Positions 11,076 to 24,200 of a stretch of DNA of 64,000 nt are shown here, piece after piece. The position numbers were made by a program, and so were the translations under genes. The DNA is from Solenopsis invicta (taxonomy: Eukaryota > Arthropoda > Insecta > Hymenoptera > Formicidae), in NCBI RefSeq assembly GCF_016802725.1, contig NC_052677.1:14062329-14126328 (forward strand), written 5' to 3'. The notes beneath the pieces are model-generated. The model was not told the origin of the DNA and searched no databases. It worked only from the letters and a program-made list of their open reading frames with translations. How positions within the stretch are numbered: position 1 is the first letter of the stretch; every line of letters starts with the position of its first letter.

Positions 11076-13604
11076 CGGATCTAATGGGGGTAGCCGAGGA
11101 ATTCCTTTCGTTCGTAACCCGCGATTTGCTGCTTGCGAAGCGATTATGTACGCATGTGTATAATATCCGCCCTCAATAAAATGTTTCTTTTTAATCTTTG
11201 GAATATTAAATTTTAATAGAATCGCTCACCGATCTTCGAAGGATTGCTAAAGTTATTTTGAATTTTTAGAAAGTTTTAAAGTTGAAAGACGCGCTTTCCG
11301 ATTCCCAGAGAGGTATGTAAAATTGACAGAGACGTTTTTCATACAGAAAAGTATTTTTCCATAGTGACAAATTAATTAGATAAGTATATATTGTAAGAAT
11401 AAGGAAATAATAACGGAACTGACTATGAGATTTGGACTCAGGACTATTCGTTCTCATTCTGAGCACTTACTATGTCATATGATTGCCCCACTGCTCTTAT
11501 AACAATTTCAGTCATTTATGAATACTTTAATTGTCCCTATGGTTCTTTCTAATTCCTTACAATATTATATACGCATAAACATATCCATAAGAAATTGTTA
11601 ATGTCTTGATTCAGCATTCTGGATATCGTCGATATTTCTTTCCATTCAAAGTCCTTTCTTGCAATCTACCTTTTCTCATATAAAATCGCACAAAAAACGA
11701 CCCATATCCAGCTTATCCCATGGAACTCGGATGCGCCCACTAAAGGGGACACGATCGGGACGGACTCGAGACTCGTTAAGCGTCGTCGCCAAACGAATTC
11801 GTTATAGCGACCTCGCTTAGGTCGACCGATTTTAAGGAACGTCAGAGAAATGGATGACACAACGGCGCTATATGGACACACAACGTATACGCATACACAC
11901 GCGAGAGCGAGTACGTCGGCGCGGCGCGAAGCGCGTGACTAGCAGTCACCGGCTCGGGAGACCGCATTCCTCTCTCATCGTTTCTCGCTGTGCAGGATCT
12001 CTCCACCGTGGCCACCGATATCTTTATTTTGTCCTGTCATAATTCAAACGACGCGCAACGCAACGCGGCCTCGATAAAGCCACCTGGACAAATCGTCCTG
12101 CCGTCCGACGCGCGCGCGCGCTGTTCCGACGTACCGATTGCCGTAAGAGCACCTCGGGATTCAACCCGCGTTAACGCCGCGTATAATCCAGGTCGACTTT
12201 AAAGGATCGCGCCAGCGACCTTCGCGCGATCTTGCTGCTCTATTTATTAAGCCCCGCGATTATTCGCGAGGATACGATATTTCGTGAGGAAACACAAGAC
12301 TGACGAGAATAAAAATATTATCTTAAATGATGGAAAACGGCGTTTTATGCATTTTTATTCTGCGTATATGTTTGCTTTCGAAGATGTATAGCATGTGAAA
12401 CATTTTAATTTTTCAATATGCTACTTTGGATTTGTGTTTCGAAGTTTGCTTTCTGAGATCCTATCCATTTCATCCAAGTTTTTTAAATTCTCTGTTGACG
12501 AATAGTCAGTAAACTATTATAATACACACAAAGTATTTGAAAATATTTTTTGTTTATCAATATATCGTATCTCACGGTTAATTAATTAGTATGATGATAA
12601 AGCATCAAAGTTGTTGTCGGCTGTCACTAACAATAAAACGATTCTGTATCACTTATTGTTGAATTATTGGAGAGTTACTTAAGAATTGAGTCCGCAAAAG
12701 AATTCTGTTTTGTCTCTCAAAGTCCGGACTATTAACTAACGTTATCGCGAAATAATCGCTGTCCGCCAAAGTCTCACCGCGATTACGGCCAGACCTAAAC
12801 CAGAGGGGAACTCGGAGTCTCCGAGGGGCTGGATGGAACCGCTCATAGGCAGTAAATCCCTGCGGATGATTAGAGGTCGGCATCGGGCCTTGTTACCCCG
12901 ATATGGAATTCAATAGAGGGCACGGAGTAACGACAAGGATGATTAGCTGACTCTCGCCTGCTAGTGTTGTTTGCTGGAGCAAGGCAGAGAGAGAAAGAGA
13001 GATCGACGCTGCGATTGCAGGTGCCGCGATGGCAAGAGATTGCAAAAGGGACCAAATTGACCAGCATTGAACGTAACGAATTAGCTTGTAATTCGTAAAA
13101 AGATTGCCGTTTTGCCCAATTGACATTTGCAAAAGTTATTTCTGAATCTGGCGAAAAGTTCGACGTATTAAGTAAACAAATTTGATTGCTTATTTCATTT
13201 CTGGTACACGCTCGCCTAGTTTGTGCCGCCGAGTTTAGGCTCCATTGCTCTTTATAACAACGACACGACTGTCCCGCTTTTACCATCCCCTTATCTCACA
13301 TTCGGCAAATAGTCGTTAACATAAATCAGAAGGCAAGATAAAACCCCGTGCCGCGAGCGCATTTAACTCTATAAACAGTACAACATATTTCTCTCTTACC
13401 TAAAAACACGAAGCGGAAACGGCGGAAGACCTCTGCATACAGGATATCTCAGAAGTCGTTGAACCTCAGATAGAAGACAAACTAAAAAAAAAAAAGAAAA
13501 AACATTACCAAATTATTTCCTACTAATTACAGAAATATCGATATTTCGATACAAATGAATAGAGAACACTTAGATAAACTAATGCCATAATAATGCCATC
13601 GATA
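11076..13604. other. Non-coding spacer
   Basis: Alternating AT-rich and mixed patches. A GC-richer stretch 11,700-12,230 includes an alternating GCGCGCGC run near 12,112. Frames are short and unconvincing. An A run lies at 13,484-13,494. Confidence 0.55.
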
Positions 13605-13680
13605 CCCAGACAACACATGATTTAAAATTAATTTATAAGACATCTTCTGTGACCCGGTTTTAGATTTTGTGTTGTCTGGG
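13605..13680. mobile_element. 76-base miniature inverted-repeat element
   Basis: Perfect 13-base terminal repeats CCCAGACAACACA / TGTGTTGTCTGGG enclose about 50 bases. The ends extend imperfectly into GATTTAAAAT and its partner AGATTTTG. No clear target duplication is seen at the borders. Confidence 0.65.
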
Positions 13681-16302
13681 AATCTTAAGAGTTTAAGTGC
13701 ACGTAACGCGCAACAAGATAGCATCTCGTCGCCGGAATTTACCTATATCGGTTGCAAATTGTCTCGCGTTGCATTCCACGTCTCGCGTTTAACTTAAGTA
13801 TGTGTCGTTTAACCGGTGGTGTCACGTACACGCGCGCTGTCGCTCAGAGGCGTAATAGGCCGACGTTAAAGGGACGCGGGGATTAAGAATACTCTCATAG
13901 GTTACGAACGACGGTTGAACGACGTGTAAATCTTTGAAGCCCGGGCTCGCAGGTACCTTGGAAACTTTAAATTCCATAAGTTTCGATGCGGAAGGTGAAG
14001 AGAGAGAAACAGCGAAAAAAAGGAACGCGACATTGGCATTTCGTAGTAATTCATTGAGCAATTTATGCTGAATAAGATTAATATACATATGCAAATGTGT
14101 CAGACATAACTGAGTTATAAACATATTCATCACCTATCATAATCATCTCAAAAAAATTTCCGTATTTGAAAAATTCTATTCCTATTTTCAATAATTTATA
14201 AGAGATCTTTATAAGATGATAAAAAATATCACCCGGAATGTTACTTTATAAACGTAACCATTATCGTTATTTAAAAAAATAAAATAACATTACTTAAAAA
14301 AAATAACGTGTTACCGTTATCATAACTTAGAAAGAATGTGATTCGACATTTTCATGAAATCTTTTTTTGTGGCATTCAATTGTTTACGTCGTTGTTTGAC
14401 CAGTTTAATACCGAAACCATAAACCATAAACCATTATGTAAAAATAACAATAAAATTCGTTATCGTTACTATAAAAATATAACGATGTTACCGTTACAGA
14501 TAGAAAAAAGTGATTGTTATTAAAACAAAGTAACGGTTGCGTTACAAATAACTGCGTTCAATAAAAATTTTATTATAGATTCTATAAATATGATAAAAAA
14601 AATAACAAAATATCTTGAAAAATCACGAAAGCAAGTTATTGATGTTTAAACGTTTGATTGTAATGTTATATCGAAGTATAATTTTTATTATAAATCAATT
14701 ATTTTAAAATTGTAATTTAACGGTTTATAATTTTTTGTAATATTGCATAAAATGCAGTTAATACAATAATTATTATAATATAACAATTACTAAAACTATA
14801 ACAATTATATCAATGCTTAAAAAACTTGATTTAAAAACATAATAAATATAATGTACACATATTATATAGACCGTCACATTACATTTATTTATAAATACGT
14901 GTAGATTGTATTTATTATATTTTTACAATCTAAATTAGACATTTTACATCACAACTAATTGTATTTAATTAAAATTAAGGATTTGTATATTTATGCATTC
15001 ATATGAAATAAAAATTTCGTTGGTTTTAGTATTTCATATAAACTGAATTACATAGTTGTAATTATGTTGACAGTTACAAAACACGTACAAAATGACTTCT
15101 AATGTTTAAATTATAAAGTATATAAAGATTTATAGATAGAAATTTATAGATCTCTATATAGAGATCGTTAAAAATTTATAAATATTATCTGAATATATAA
15201 TTAAACATGCGTACCAAACTACACGAGTTCAATAGCTTAAATAAAAAATGCTAAAATTAGTTTAAAAATTTTCTGTCTAGACAAGAATCCCCTCATGATT
15301 TAATGACTTTCCTGAAGCATTCATTTGGATTGATTGCCGAAGTCAAGCCTGAACGACCTGCTTCAATGATGAAACAGGAGGAGCAGCTGGCCTGACGGTG
15401 ACACGAGCGGTCAGAATATGTAGCGAAGTGCACATTCCCCGACGATATATGTGCACGACGTCGATTGTAAGTGAGTGCTGCATGAATTTGAGTTGCAACG
15501 CCTTCCTGACGTCGCCGGTTGCGCTCTTTTTCTGCTCACGTCATTATTTTATATACACGCGGAGTGTCTGATCTGAAAGGCGTAGGAAGGCAGAAATCGC
15601 GGAAGTGCCGACCTCGCATTTGGCGAGCAATTGCATAATATTCTGCCAGGCATTTAAATTTCTGTCGAGCACACATTTCCTGCGAACAATGGAATTCTTG
15701 TCGTTTTCGCCACAATTAATTTAAACAATACGAAAATCACATCGAAACGCTATTCATAATAAAAATAAAATTATACATAAAATTAAATCATTAATTATGA
15801 TATTGTATTAAAATGTTCTTTGAAAGTTCCTTGAAATGCTGATATCGTGAAATTATTACGTTAATTATAAAATTATTTAAAATTTTTTTCTCAAAATATT
15901 TTTCAACATTATATTATACTGTATAATTATAAATACATTAACATTACATTAAAAAACTGTTATTTTTATTTTCTGTTATTTATAAATATCCATAATAATT
16001 CCAATTATTTTTTACATACTTAACACTTGTTCGTAGAAGTCGACAGCCTCGTGCGAATATTATAAACACGAAGTTATAAATTCAAACGTGTGATCATTAA
16101 CACGTACGACATTATATGGCGCCGATGAATTGAGCAATAAATATGGTCGGTAAAAAACAATACTTCCGGCTGATAAAGCGACACGGGCCATGGGAGGGAA
16201 GACGATTAATGCTCTCTTATCACGGCTTGTTAAGCCCTCTCACGAGATTAAATTATCGAATTGCGCGCAGTTGCGTTCGTGCGCACACCGTTCGACCGTG
16301 CG
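13681..16302. other. AT-rich desert with one GC-richer island
   Basis: Positions 14,140-15,270 and 15,710-16,080 are extremely AT-rich. Between 14,230 and 14,560 the words GTTAC and GTAAC recur in both orientations, suggesting a decayed element. A perfect 18-base palindrome lies at 15149-15166 (GATCTCTATATAGAGATC). The island 15,290-15,700 is clearly richer in GC and complex sequence. No gene is supported. Confidence 0.6.
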
Positions 16303-16327
16303 CCTCTCTCTCTCTCTCTCTCTCTCT
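16303..16327. repeat. CT microsatellite
   Basis: Uninterrupted (CT)n of about 25 bases. Confidence 0.95.
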
Positions 16328-19300
16328 GGGATATAATAAATCGTCGATCAGCACGTGATCGAGCGAATGGCCTAAGCGAAACAGGGTGGCCTGGCTTTCG
16401 CTTCCTTAATGATTTGTCTGTCCTTAGCTTATCTTTCGTTAACGACTGTCTCGGTTCTCCTCGTTCCCAGAGGAAAACGAAGGTTAGCAGGGCGTCGCAC
16501 GCTCGAATTACGAATTCACCGCCAACTCGTCGTCAATCAAATATTAATAATTTCAAAAAAAAGAAACTCGAAAAAACAATTGCACACACGATTGTACGTA
16601 TGTACAATACATACAAGAAACGATTGTGCGCACACATGGCATGCACGTGTGTGTTCTTACATAAAATAATTGAATATATACATATTGTGAGTAATAACAA
16701 GTAAATGATAGGTCACTCACTCCCCGCTGCTCCCCATGGTCGCCCGACACCACCCAGGCCGGTTCCTCCTCTCGAAATTCTACGTGGCTGCCCATGACAC
16801 TCACACATACACACGCGCGCGCGCTAATTACCGAGACTCAAATACAGGACTAATTACGCGGATATTTCCCGATTATATGTGTCGTGATTCAGGACCGCCT
16901 CGCTCTCGTTGCGTCTCCGTGGCATTTCGTTGACCATCGTCAACAACACTCCGCGCGGTTTACCGTGCGCGGCACGCTAAGGTTAGGAATGCCGAATTGA
17001 GGAATGCCGGTCGACCCTTGCTTTCCGTACATGCGTTATTTATCGCGAACGCGCGCCTCTATGGATTACTTCAATCAAATTCGTGTTCTATTGAAACACG
17101 CCCGTCTAAACAAACCAAAGATCGAGAGTCTCTTTTACACGCGTTGAACGCACGGCAACGCGTGCATGGAAAATAGGGGTAACTGCATGTACGACACGAC
17201 GCGACGTGACGCAACACGACGCGACGATTCGTCCCGAAAAACGGAGAGGCGGAGAGGAGTGATACAGGATTCAGTATTCAGTACAATAATAATACAATTT
17301 CCGATCGCGCTAATTCCGCGAAACGCACGTTTTACTAACAAAGATCGATCGCGACTTGCTGGTTATCCCGAGTATGCGACTTGCGACACGCCCCGCGCTT
17401 TTCAGCAATCTGAAGTTAGCGGACAAACTGCGGACGCTTCGATCGGTGCGCGGGAAAAAGTTCAAATCGTTCGATGCGATGTATCTTACGTGCATGCAAA
17501 TGCGTAATAATTATGTTTTGAACCAAGCTTGATTAATAAGTCTGTAGTCAAAAGTTGATAATATATTGTGGTTGCAAAAATCTTTAGTCACAACCGTATC
17601 ACTGAGGTGAAACGCATATTCTCTCTCAGTTTTTGTTAATTGAAGGTTAGGAGCAGTCGGTCGTAAAAAGAGCGTAATCTGAGCTTTAGTCAAAAAGCGC
17701 ATATATAACTAATGTAGATAGCAAGTGTAACAAAAATAGCAAAGCCATGAGCAAATAATAGAATCGTATATCGTGACGAAATTTCGCCAGATGATAAACT
17801 TTAACCTTATTTAAACTGATCAAACTTTAACCTTATTTAAACTTTAATAAACTTAATAATGCTTACTTAATTAGAAATTTAAAATTAAATTAAAGATGCC
17901 GATGATTATCATTACATATATGAATAAGCACTTTACTCTACAGAAATATATAAATAAATGGCGTACGTTAACAACGTAGCGTCAATAGTTTTAATTTTAG
18001 ACGACGATTAATTAAAATTCACCGAGATCTCTTTACGTGTAATCCGTAAGATCTGACCGTCCGGGGTTCCGAGCGTGAACGACTTTAATTGGCGTTCTCT
18101 TGGAATAATTCGCTGATTGCATTTGAATCATGAAAATTCATATTGTGCGTCTGAAGGACTCGGTAACATTGTGTTTCGTAAACTTTCTTCAACGAATACA
18201 GATATCCTGGGAGAAACGCTCTGCTTAAGGTCAACTCGGCGAGGATCGCTTAATTTGAACGTTTCGGTTTCATTAAACGTACCACGCGTCGTTTCGCGTC
18301 GTATCAAAATTTTTTCCACTTTCAAGGCGCATAAAACTGGTTATTGAACAGAGAGCAAAAAACCGTCTGCAGAAGAGAGGTTGCAAGTGCCCATATTCGA
18401 TGATACGAATTATATGATCGTATCGCAACCGAAAAAATCATAACGTGGTTGTAATTTTTTTCATTTCAGCACCTTCATCATTCATTTACGTAACGCGAGG
18501 GTCTGCTGAACGAAATTTATTACACCATGCACCTCGACAACGCACATTGTTCGCTTTGTCTTCATTAGCGCGGAACAAACTGCTCATGGGTTTCCGTGAT
18601 TAAAATTAAATTGAATAAAAAATTAATAAGTAATAAAATGAATAAATAAAAGCAATAAAAATAAATGAAAATATATATAATTCCAGAGAGTACATTATTC
18701 CATTTACGTTTACTTTGTTCTATTTCTATTTATTATATGCATTAATTTTTTTTATAATGTTTGTCTATTTTACTAATTTTATTTATTTTATACTCTCTCA
18801 TGTATTTATTCGATTATATTTTAATCAAATGTAATGTTAATTGGATAAGCTGAATAAAGTGAAATTGAACGCTTTAACAAAAAATATATTTGGTATATTA
18901 AAATAAATTATGGAAATGTTGTTATTCGCAATGACATGAATAGTGAAAGTCATTTTTAAACAGCGAGAAATAAATCATTGTTTAAAAATGATATAACGTG
19001 CAAGGCACGTGGGTCTTAATTGACGCTTAGTTAAGTTATTAATTATCACGGCATTATTTGCGTTATCTCGTTAAGTAAATTTTTCGAGATTGTAGCAAAC
19101 ACAATCTTGTCGCAAGTTATAATACAGCAACAAGCTCGCGACGTGGCTTACGAAAAATTAAGAATCATTCTAAATAAGTGTCGGATGACGTTTAATTTAA
19201 GACATGATCGCGACAGTTGATTTATAGCGGCGTTTCGTTTTCGTACATATGTATAATTGCACGTGTATAAAAATCGCTTTGATTCGACTTACTAAGTCGA

Positions 19301-19761
19301 ATTTATGCTAGAAAGGTTGAATTATTCAAGAAATTCTCACTTCAAGGCCAGAAAGAGCTACGCTAGCAATTCGTTCCTCAACGAAGCCAAACCGCTTTGT
19401 CGAAGCCGTGCCGCTTCTTCTGTTTCGGGCGTATCCTGTTTCTTGGAAAGAATTTGACGCGGCACTCGCCTCAATGTTCGTCTCTCAAAAGCGCCATACT
19501 TTAATATCCTTCTCGCGGAGTCTTCTCCACGGTCGCCTTGAAAATCTAGCTTTAAATATGAATGGCCGGCTGAATGGTTCGATTATGGATATGATCAAGA
19601 AGTTTTTAAGAGTTTGGTATAATGCCATGCAATGATGGCCAACGAAGTTTATTTCTACATCTTTTATTCGTTCTAGTTGTCTGTTTACATAAGACATTAC
19701 TGTCGCATAAATGCATGGGATGGAAATTGATAAAATGCGACGTAAAGGTAGATGAGATATA
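16328..19761. other. Non-coding spacer with a short CGACG-type tandem repeat
   Basis: Positions 17,189-17,227 repeat ACGAC/GCGAC words with a 5 to 10 base period. Around 17,816-17,845 there is a doubled AACTTTAACCTTATTTAAAC. Elsewhere AT-rich DNA alternates with mixed patches. No gene is supported. Confidence 0.55.
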
Positions 19762-20133
19762 CAGGGTCGTTAACTCTAAAAAATTTTAAGGAGTGACTAA
19801 TTCGAGACGAAAGCTTCGTATGATGGTATGTTCGAAACGGCTTCAAAGATACTTAGATCCGTTCCTAATTTAATAAAAAAATAATATATGAAGCTTCAAA
19901 AAATGAGCTTTCACATCCTTCAAACATACACACAATTTCATTAAAATATCCGGGACTTTAGACATTTTTTAACAAAAGTAAAATTTTTCCTTTACTTTTC
20001 TTCACTTTCCTTTTGACACTTTGTATCTTTAAAATTAAACCGTTTTGGACATATAATCATTTAAGATTTTTGTCTTGAATAAGTGTGAGGAATCATACTT
20101 AAAAAATTTTTGAAGTACTCAATGACCATCCTG
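19762..20133. mobile_element. 372-base TA-flanked MITE-like element
   Basis: The ends are CAGGGTCGTTAACTC and, inverted, CAGGATGGTCATTGAG, each bordered by TATA. A second matched block (AAAATTTT with flanking AAG) lies just inside. Divergence between the ends suggests an old copy. No coding frame is present. Confidence 0.65.
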
Positions 20134-20742
20134 TATATAAGGATAACTGGGGAATGAAGATATATGTAGATAACCAGTGTATAAGTTGGGTGATAATCGA
20201 TAAGTTATCGGCGATAACTAAATGGAATGGAATAGGTGCGCGAGAAAAAGAAAAAAATCAACTGTAATTTCGATTCGAAGCTACCACAAGTCTAGGAACA
20301 TGAACGTACGTGCGATAAATTGTCGGTTTTTTTTAAACCTTTTAAGTGATTGTGCTCATTGTGTAACAATACGGTCTTCAATACCGGTTTCAACCCTTAT
20401 TAAGGTTCTTTTCAATTGATAGCCCTGGAGTGAACTGGATGAAAGCATGACTGTAGAATTCACAGTTGCTTTTTTCGATGTTCATCAATGTCATCCGCCT
20501 CTTTCTTCCTTATTTATCCGTGAACAATGCAATCTTTACAATACTTTACGCTTTTTTTTTTTAATGTTCTTCATCCTTTCTCTTGTAACTTCAAAGAATA
20601 CTTTCTTTTCTCCTTTTTGCGCTATCCTCTTTTTATGTAACAGATTCACTCACGCAATTTTATTATATAAGAGAAAGATATATAAAAGGCAGAAATAAAT
20701 CAAGCCCAAAACGCAACTATTTGACTATGTATATCTATTACG
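20134..20742. other. Non-coding spacer
   Basis: Mixed and AT-rich sequence with short frames only; nothing recognised. Confidence 0.5.
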
Positions 20743-21202
20743 AGCCAAATCAAATTTGTTCATTTTATATAAAAATTGATTTAACAAAATTTAATTTTTT
20801 AAGTTAGAGTATTTTATATATAAATGCATTGAGCGTTTAAAAATTAAATTTTTATAAGTCAATTTTTTGGTCAAAGCATTTATATGAAATTAAAAATTTT
20901 GTATAAATGATTTGACCAAAAAATTGAAAATTAAATATTCTCGATATTTAAATTTTATAAAAAAAATTACATATAGCTAAATCAAATTTGTTGATTTTAT
21001 ATAAAAATTGATTTAAAAAAATTTAATTTTTAAAGTTAGAGTATTTTATATAAATGCTTTGAGTTCAAAAATTAAATCTTTATAAATCAATTTTTTGGTC
21101 AAAGCACTTATGTAAAATTAAAAATTTTGTATAAATGCTTTAACCAAAAAATTGAAAATTAAATATCCTTGATATTTAAATTTTATAAAAAAATTGCATA
21201 TA
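20743..21202. repeat. Two-copy tandem duplication, period about 232 bases
   Basis: Copies at about 20743-20974 and 20975-21202 align along their whole length with scattered substitutions and small gaps (both contain AATCAAATTTGTT, TCAATTTTTTGGTCAAAGCA and GATATTTAAATTTTATAAAA). Each copy is itself internally palindromic (TCAATTTTTTGGTCAAA / TTTGACCAAAAAATTGA). Confidence 0.85.
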
Positions 21203-24200
21203 CTCGCACGATGTGAGATTATTTTCAATTTTAATTAATAACGTGTACGAAATAGCAAAGAACATTAATGGCTCCATTCGGCTGTCGCAAAATGTCGAAG
21301 AATCTCAAAGAAGACATGAAATTGAGATTTACAGCAAATTTCTGACAATATAGTATAAGCGTTACGCCTTCAACGTTTCGCAACACTTGCTTCTCTTTTG
21401 CGAACCATAATTTACATCGCTGAGCATCTCTCGGCAGCCGACGAGATCGCATTCGCGTTTCATCCTCGTGACGGACGGGCAAGGGAGGAGTATCCCCGTG
21501 AGAGCATTGAGCATCGGCCTTCGGCCAATGAAGAAGCTCTCGAGACGTTTCTTCGACAAACTGAAAAATCCGAATCCGCTTTGCCGCGGGGCGGCCATAT
21601 GGCGCGGATTTGATTAATTGTGCGTGTGCTCCGCGGCATCGCGAACACAACGAAACTTTATTATCCCGGAGACGAATTGCTTCGCTACTTTACATGCCGC
21701 TCCTTCTCTCCGTTTTCCTTTTTTCGCGGCGGTCGAGATAAACCGCATCATTTGATCATCATCCCCCGCGTCCGTTAGTGCAAAAAACGCCACCTCATTG
21801 CCGCCGCTTTCTCAAGCACTTTCGACGACAGCCTCGAATACCGCGCGTGATGTATCGCCACAAATTTTTTTTTTACCGATGCGGCTTTTATCAACTACCG
21901 ATGGATAAATCACGAGGCTTAAGTTTGCACTGAAGGAGGAAGTATGTCACCGTTAATTATACTTTCAATCAATTCTAATGATGTATAAAGAAATTGAAAA
22001 AATTGTATCCCGGCATTGGAATAAAATATAAAAATAATAAAATTATTACAAAAGTATAATTTTTATTGTAATATAAAAATATCTTCTTTAAAAAACAATA
22101 TCTTTTTTTTAAAAAAATGGTATCAATTAAAAAAAAATTAGTGTGCCAAAATTTAGAAATATAACTTTTGGAGAAAAAAAGTTGATGTTATAATATTAAT
22201 TAAAATTATTATAAGGGTTACTGTAAAAATTATTATATCGTAGGAACAATAATTGAAAATAATAGCAATAAAAAATAATGAAATTTTACTATTGAGCTAT
22301 CTTCGGTATCCCATGTGTCGCGGATAACCCGCTGCACATGTTGAAAACCGCAAGCAAGTCGCAAGCGGTGCACGCGATTCTCGTGCGTGCGTGTAGTCCG
22401 GCAGCCCGATCGATACGTCACGTCGTTACAGCATTTAAGATGGATGAACTCAGAATCTGCCAGATGTTAGCGAGGAGAGAAGGAGCCGTCGCGCCGGAGG
22501 ACCCTCTTTCGCGCTTTCTTCCCCCTGTCGGCGCAATAACGTCGCCATCGAAGATTATCCCAGGCGGGGGGGCGCGCGCGGGGCTCCGATTTCGTTAAGG
22601 ATGGCTAGCCAGTCTGGCTGCCACCACTTGCTTGCACCCTTCGCGACGAGCTCGTGCCAAGCAGATGTCTTATTGTCATGCTAAGGGATCACCCTTGTGC
22701 GATATGTAACGTCTTTCGGTCTGTCGCTACCGTCGTCGGTTTCTGCTTGTTTAAAATTATTTTTTCAGCAGCCGGGGGGGGTTGAGTCGGAACACGTAAC
22801 GTATCCCGGTGGTGCCGCCCTTCGTCTTCCCGCTGCAGTGCGCAATATGCCATGCGGCAAATACAGATCGTCGCACAAATTAGGCGATTAATCGCAGCGC
22901 GAAGTCCGGAGAGGCGTCGTGTGTCTTTGTGTACACGCGATGAGTCTCAAAATTTTCTTAGGAATTTTTAATACGAGAGAGAGAGATGACGTATATATAT
23001 GAGATTTTTCATACATATTTTTTCCAGTTTTTATAATTAGAACCTTATCGATCCTTCAGAGTCATTGGATGGCTGAAAGCTGAATTTTGATGGATCGCGA
23101 AAAGTTTTTGAGCGACGATAAGAATCAAAACCAAATTTTAAAATAAACATTATTTACTAATGCAGACCATTTTTGACATCTAAATCATCAAAGACGAATT
23201 GGGAATGAATTTGTGACTCGCGGCAGTCATCAGCTTCCGCGGCGCGCGCTCGCTTTCAAACCACGAAAGCGACTTCCTTAGCTTTCAACTTTACCCCAAG
23301 AAGGCGATCTCTCGAATAAAATCGGCAGCTGCCACTGCCCTTTGTATTTCGCTGGCACGGGCTACGCGGACTTTTGTTGTTCCAATGCTTTTGTCGCGGC
23401 GTCGCCACTGGTGCGTATTACAGTACGAATGTCTTTCGATCGAGAAATTTATCGAGCCACGCTCCAATGGAAGAGAGTCAACAGATTGTACGGCAATCAG
23501 TGTACACAGATTGCCCTAGAAGTCACGCTCCCCTTTCGATGTTTTTCCCTTCTTCGATTTTCCCTTCTTTTTTTGGTAACGAATTTTTCCATAAAAGTTT
23601 TCATAAAAATTAAATTTAAATATCTTAGTGACTAAATTTTAATTTAAAGTGTTGCAAATATTTTTCAATTTCAAAATATGCACATTTGTTAAAGTCAAAT
23701 AACGGATACGAAATTGTATTTTAACTGCACAACTCTCGAAAATCGTCTGAATCGAGGTTTTTACTTTTTGAACAGGCCTTCGGCCTGTCCTCGATATCGA
23801 GTCTTCAAATGAGAGGTCTCGTTGCATAAGTCACTTCCGATGTCGGAAATCAAGCCTCCCTGTGATGTCGAGACCGGGACCAGGTGTCGCGAGGGCACTT
23901 TGATGGAGAACGTTCGTTAGTCCACGTTCGAGCCGATTTTATCGATTCGAGACGTCAACTGCGTCATATACTCTTGGCCCTACCCTCGCGTATCCCGGAG
24001 AGTTCAACCGCGCGCGACCACCACCCCAATGGTTTCTTTTCTGCGCTCGCTCGTTTTCCTTCGCTTCCTCTTCCTCCCCCCGAGCACACGCTTCTTACGT
24101 TATAAAATGCTATTACGTTATAGACGATAGCCAGGTGTCCCAAAGTGCCCCCGTGCTAATCCCCCTCTACTTTAATACGCAGGTGTGCCTGGCACGCGCA

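Noticed and set aside
21617..21640. TTGTGCGTGTG, matching the start of insect miR-210
   Set aside because: The match ends after 11 bases and no precursor hairpin surrounds it.
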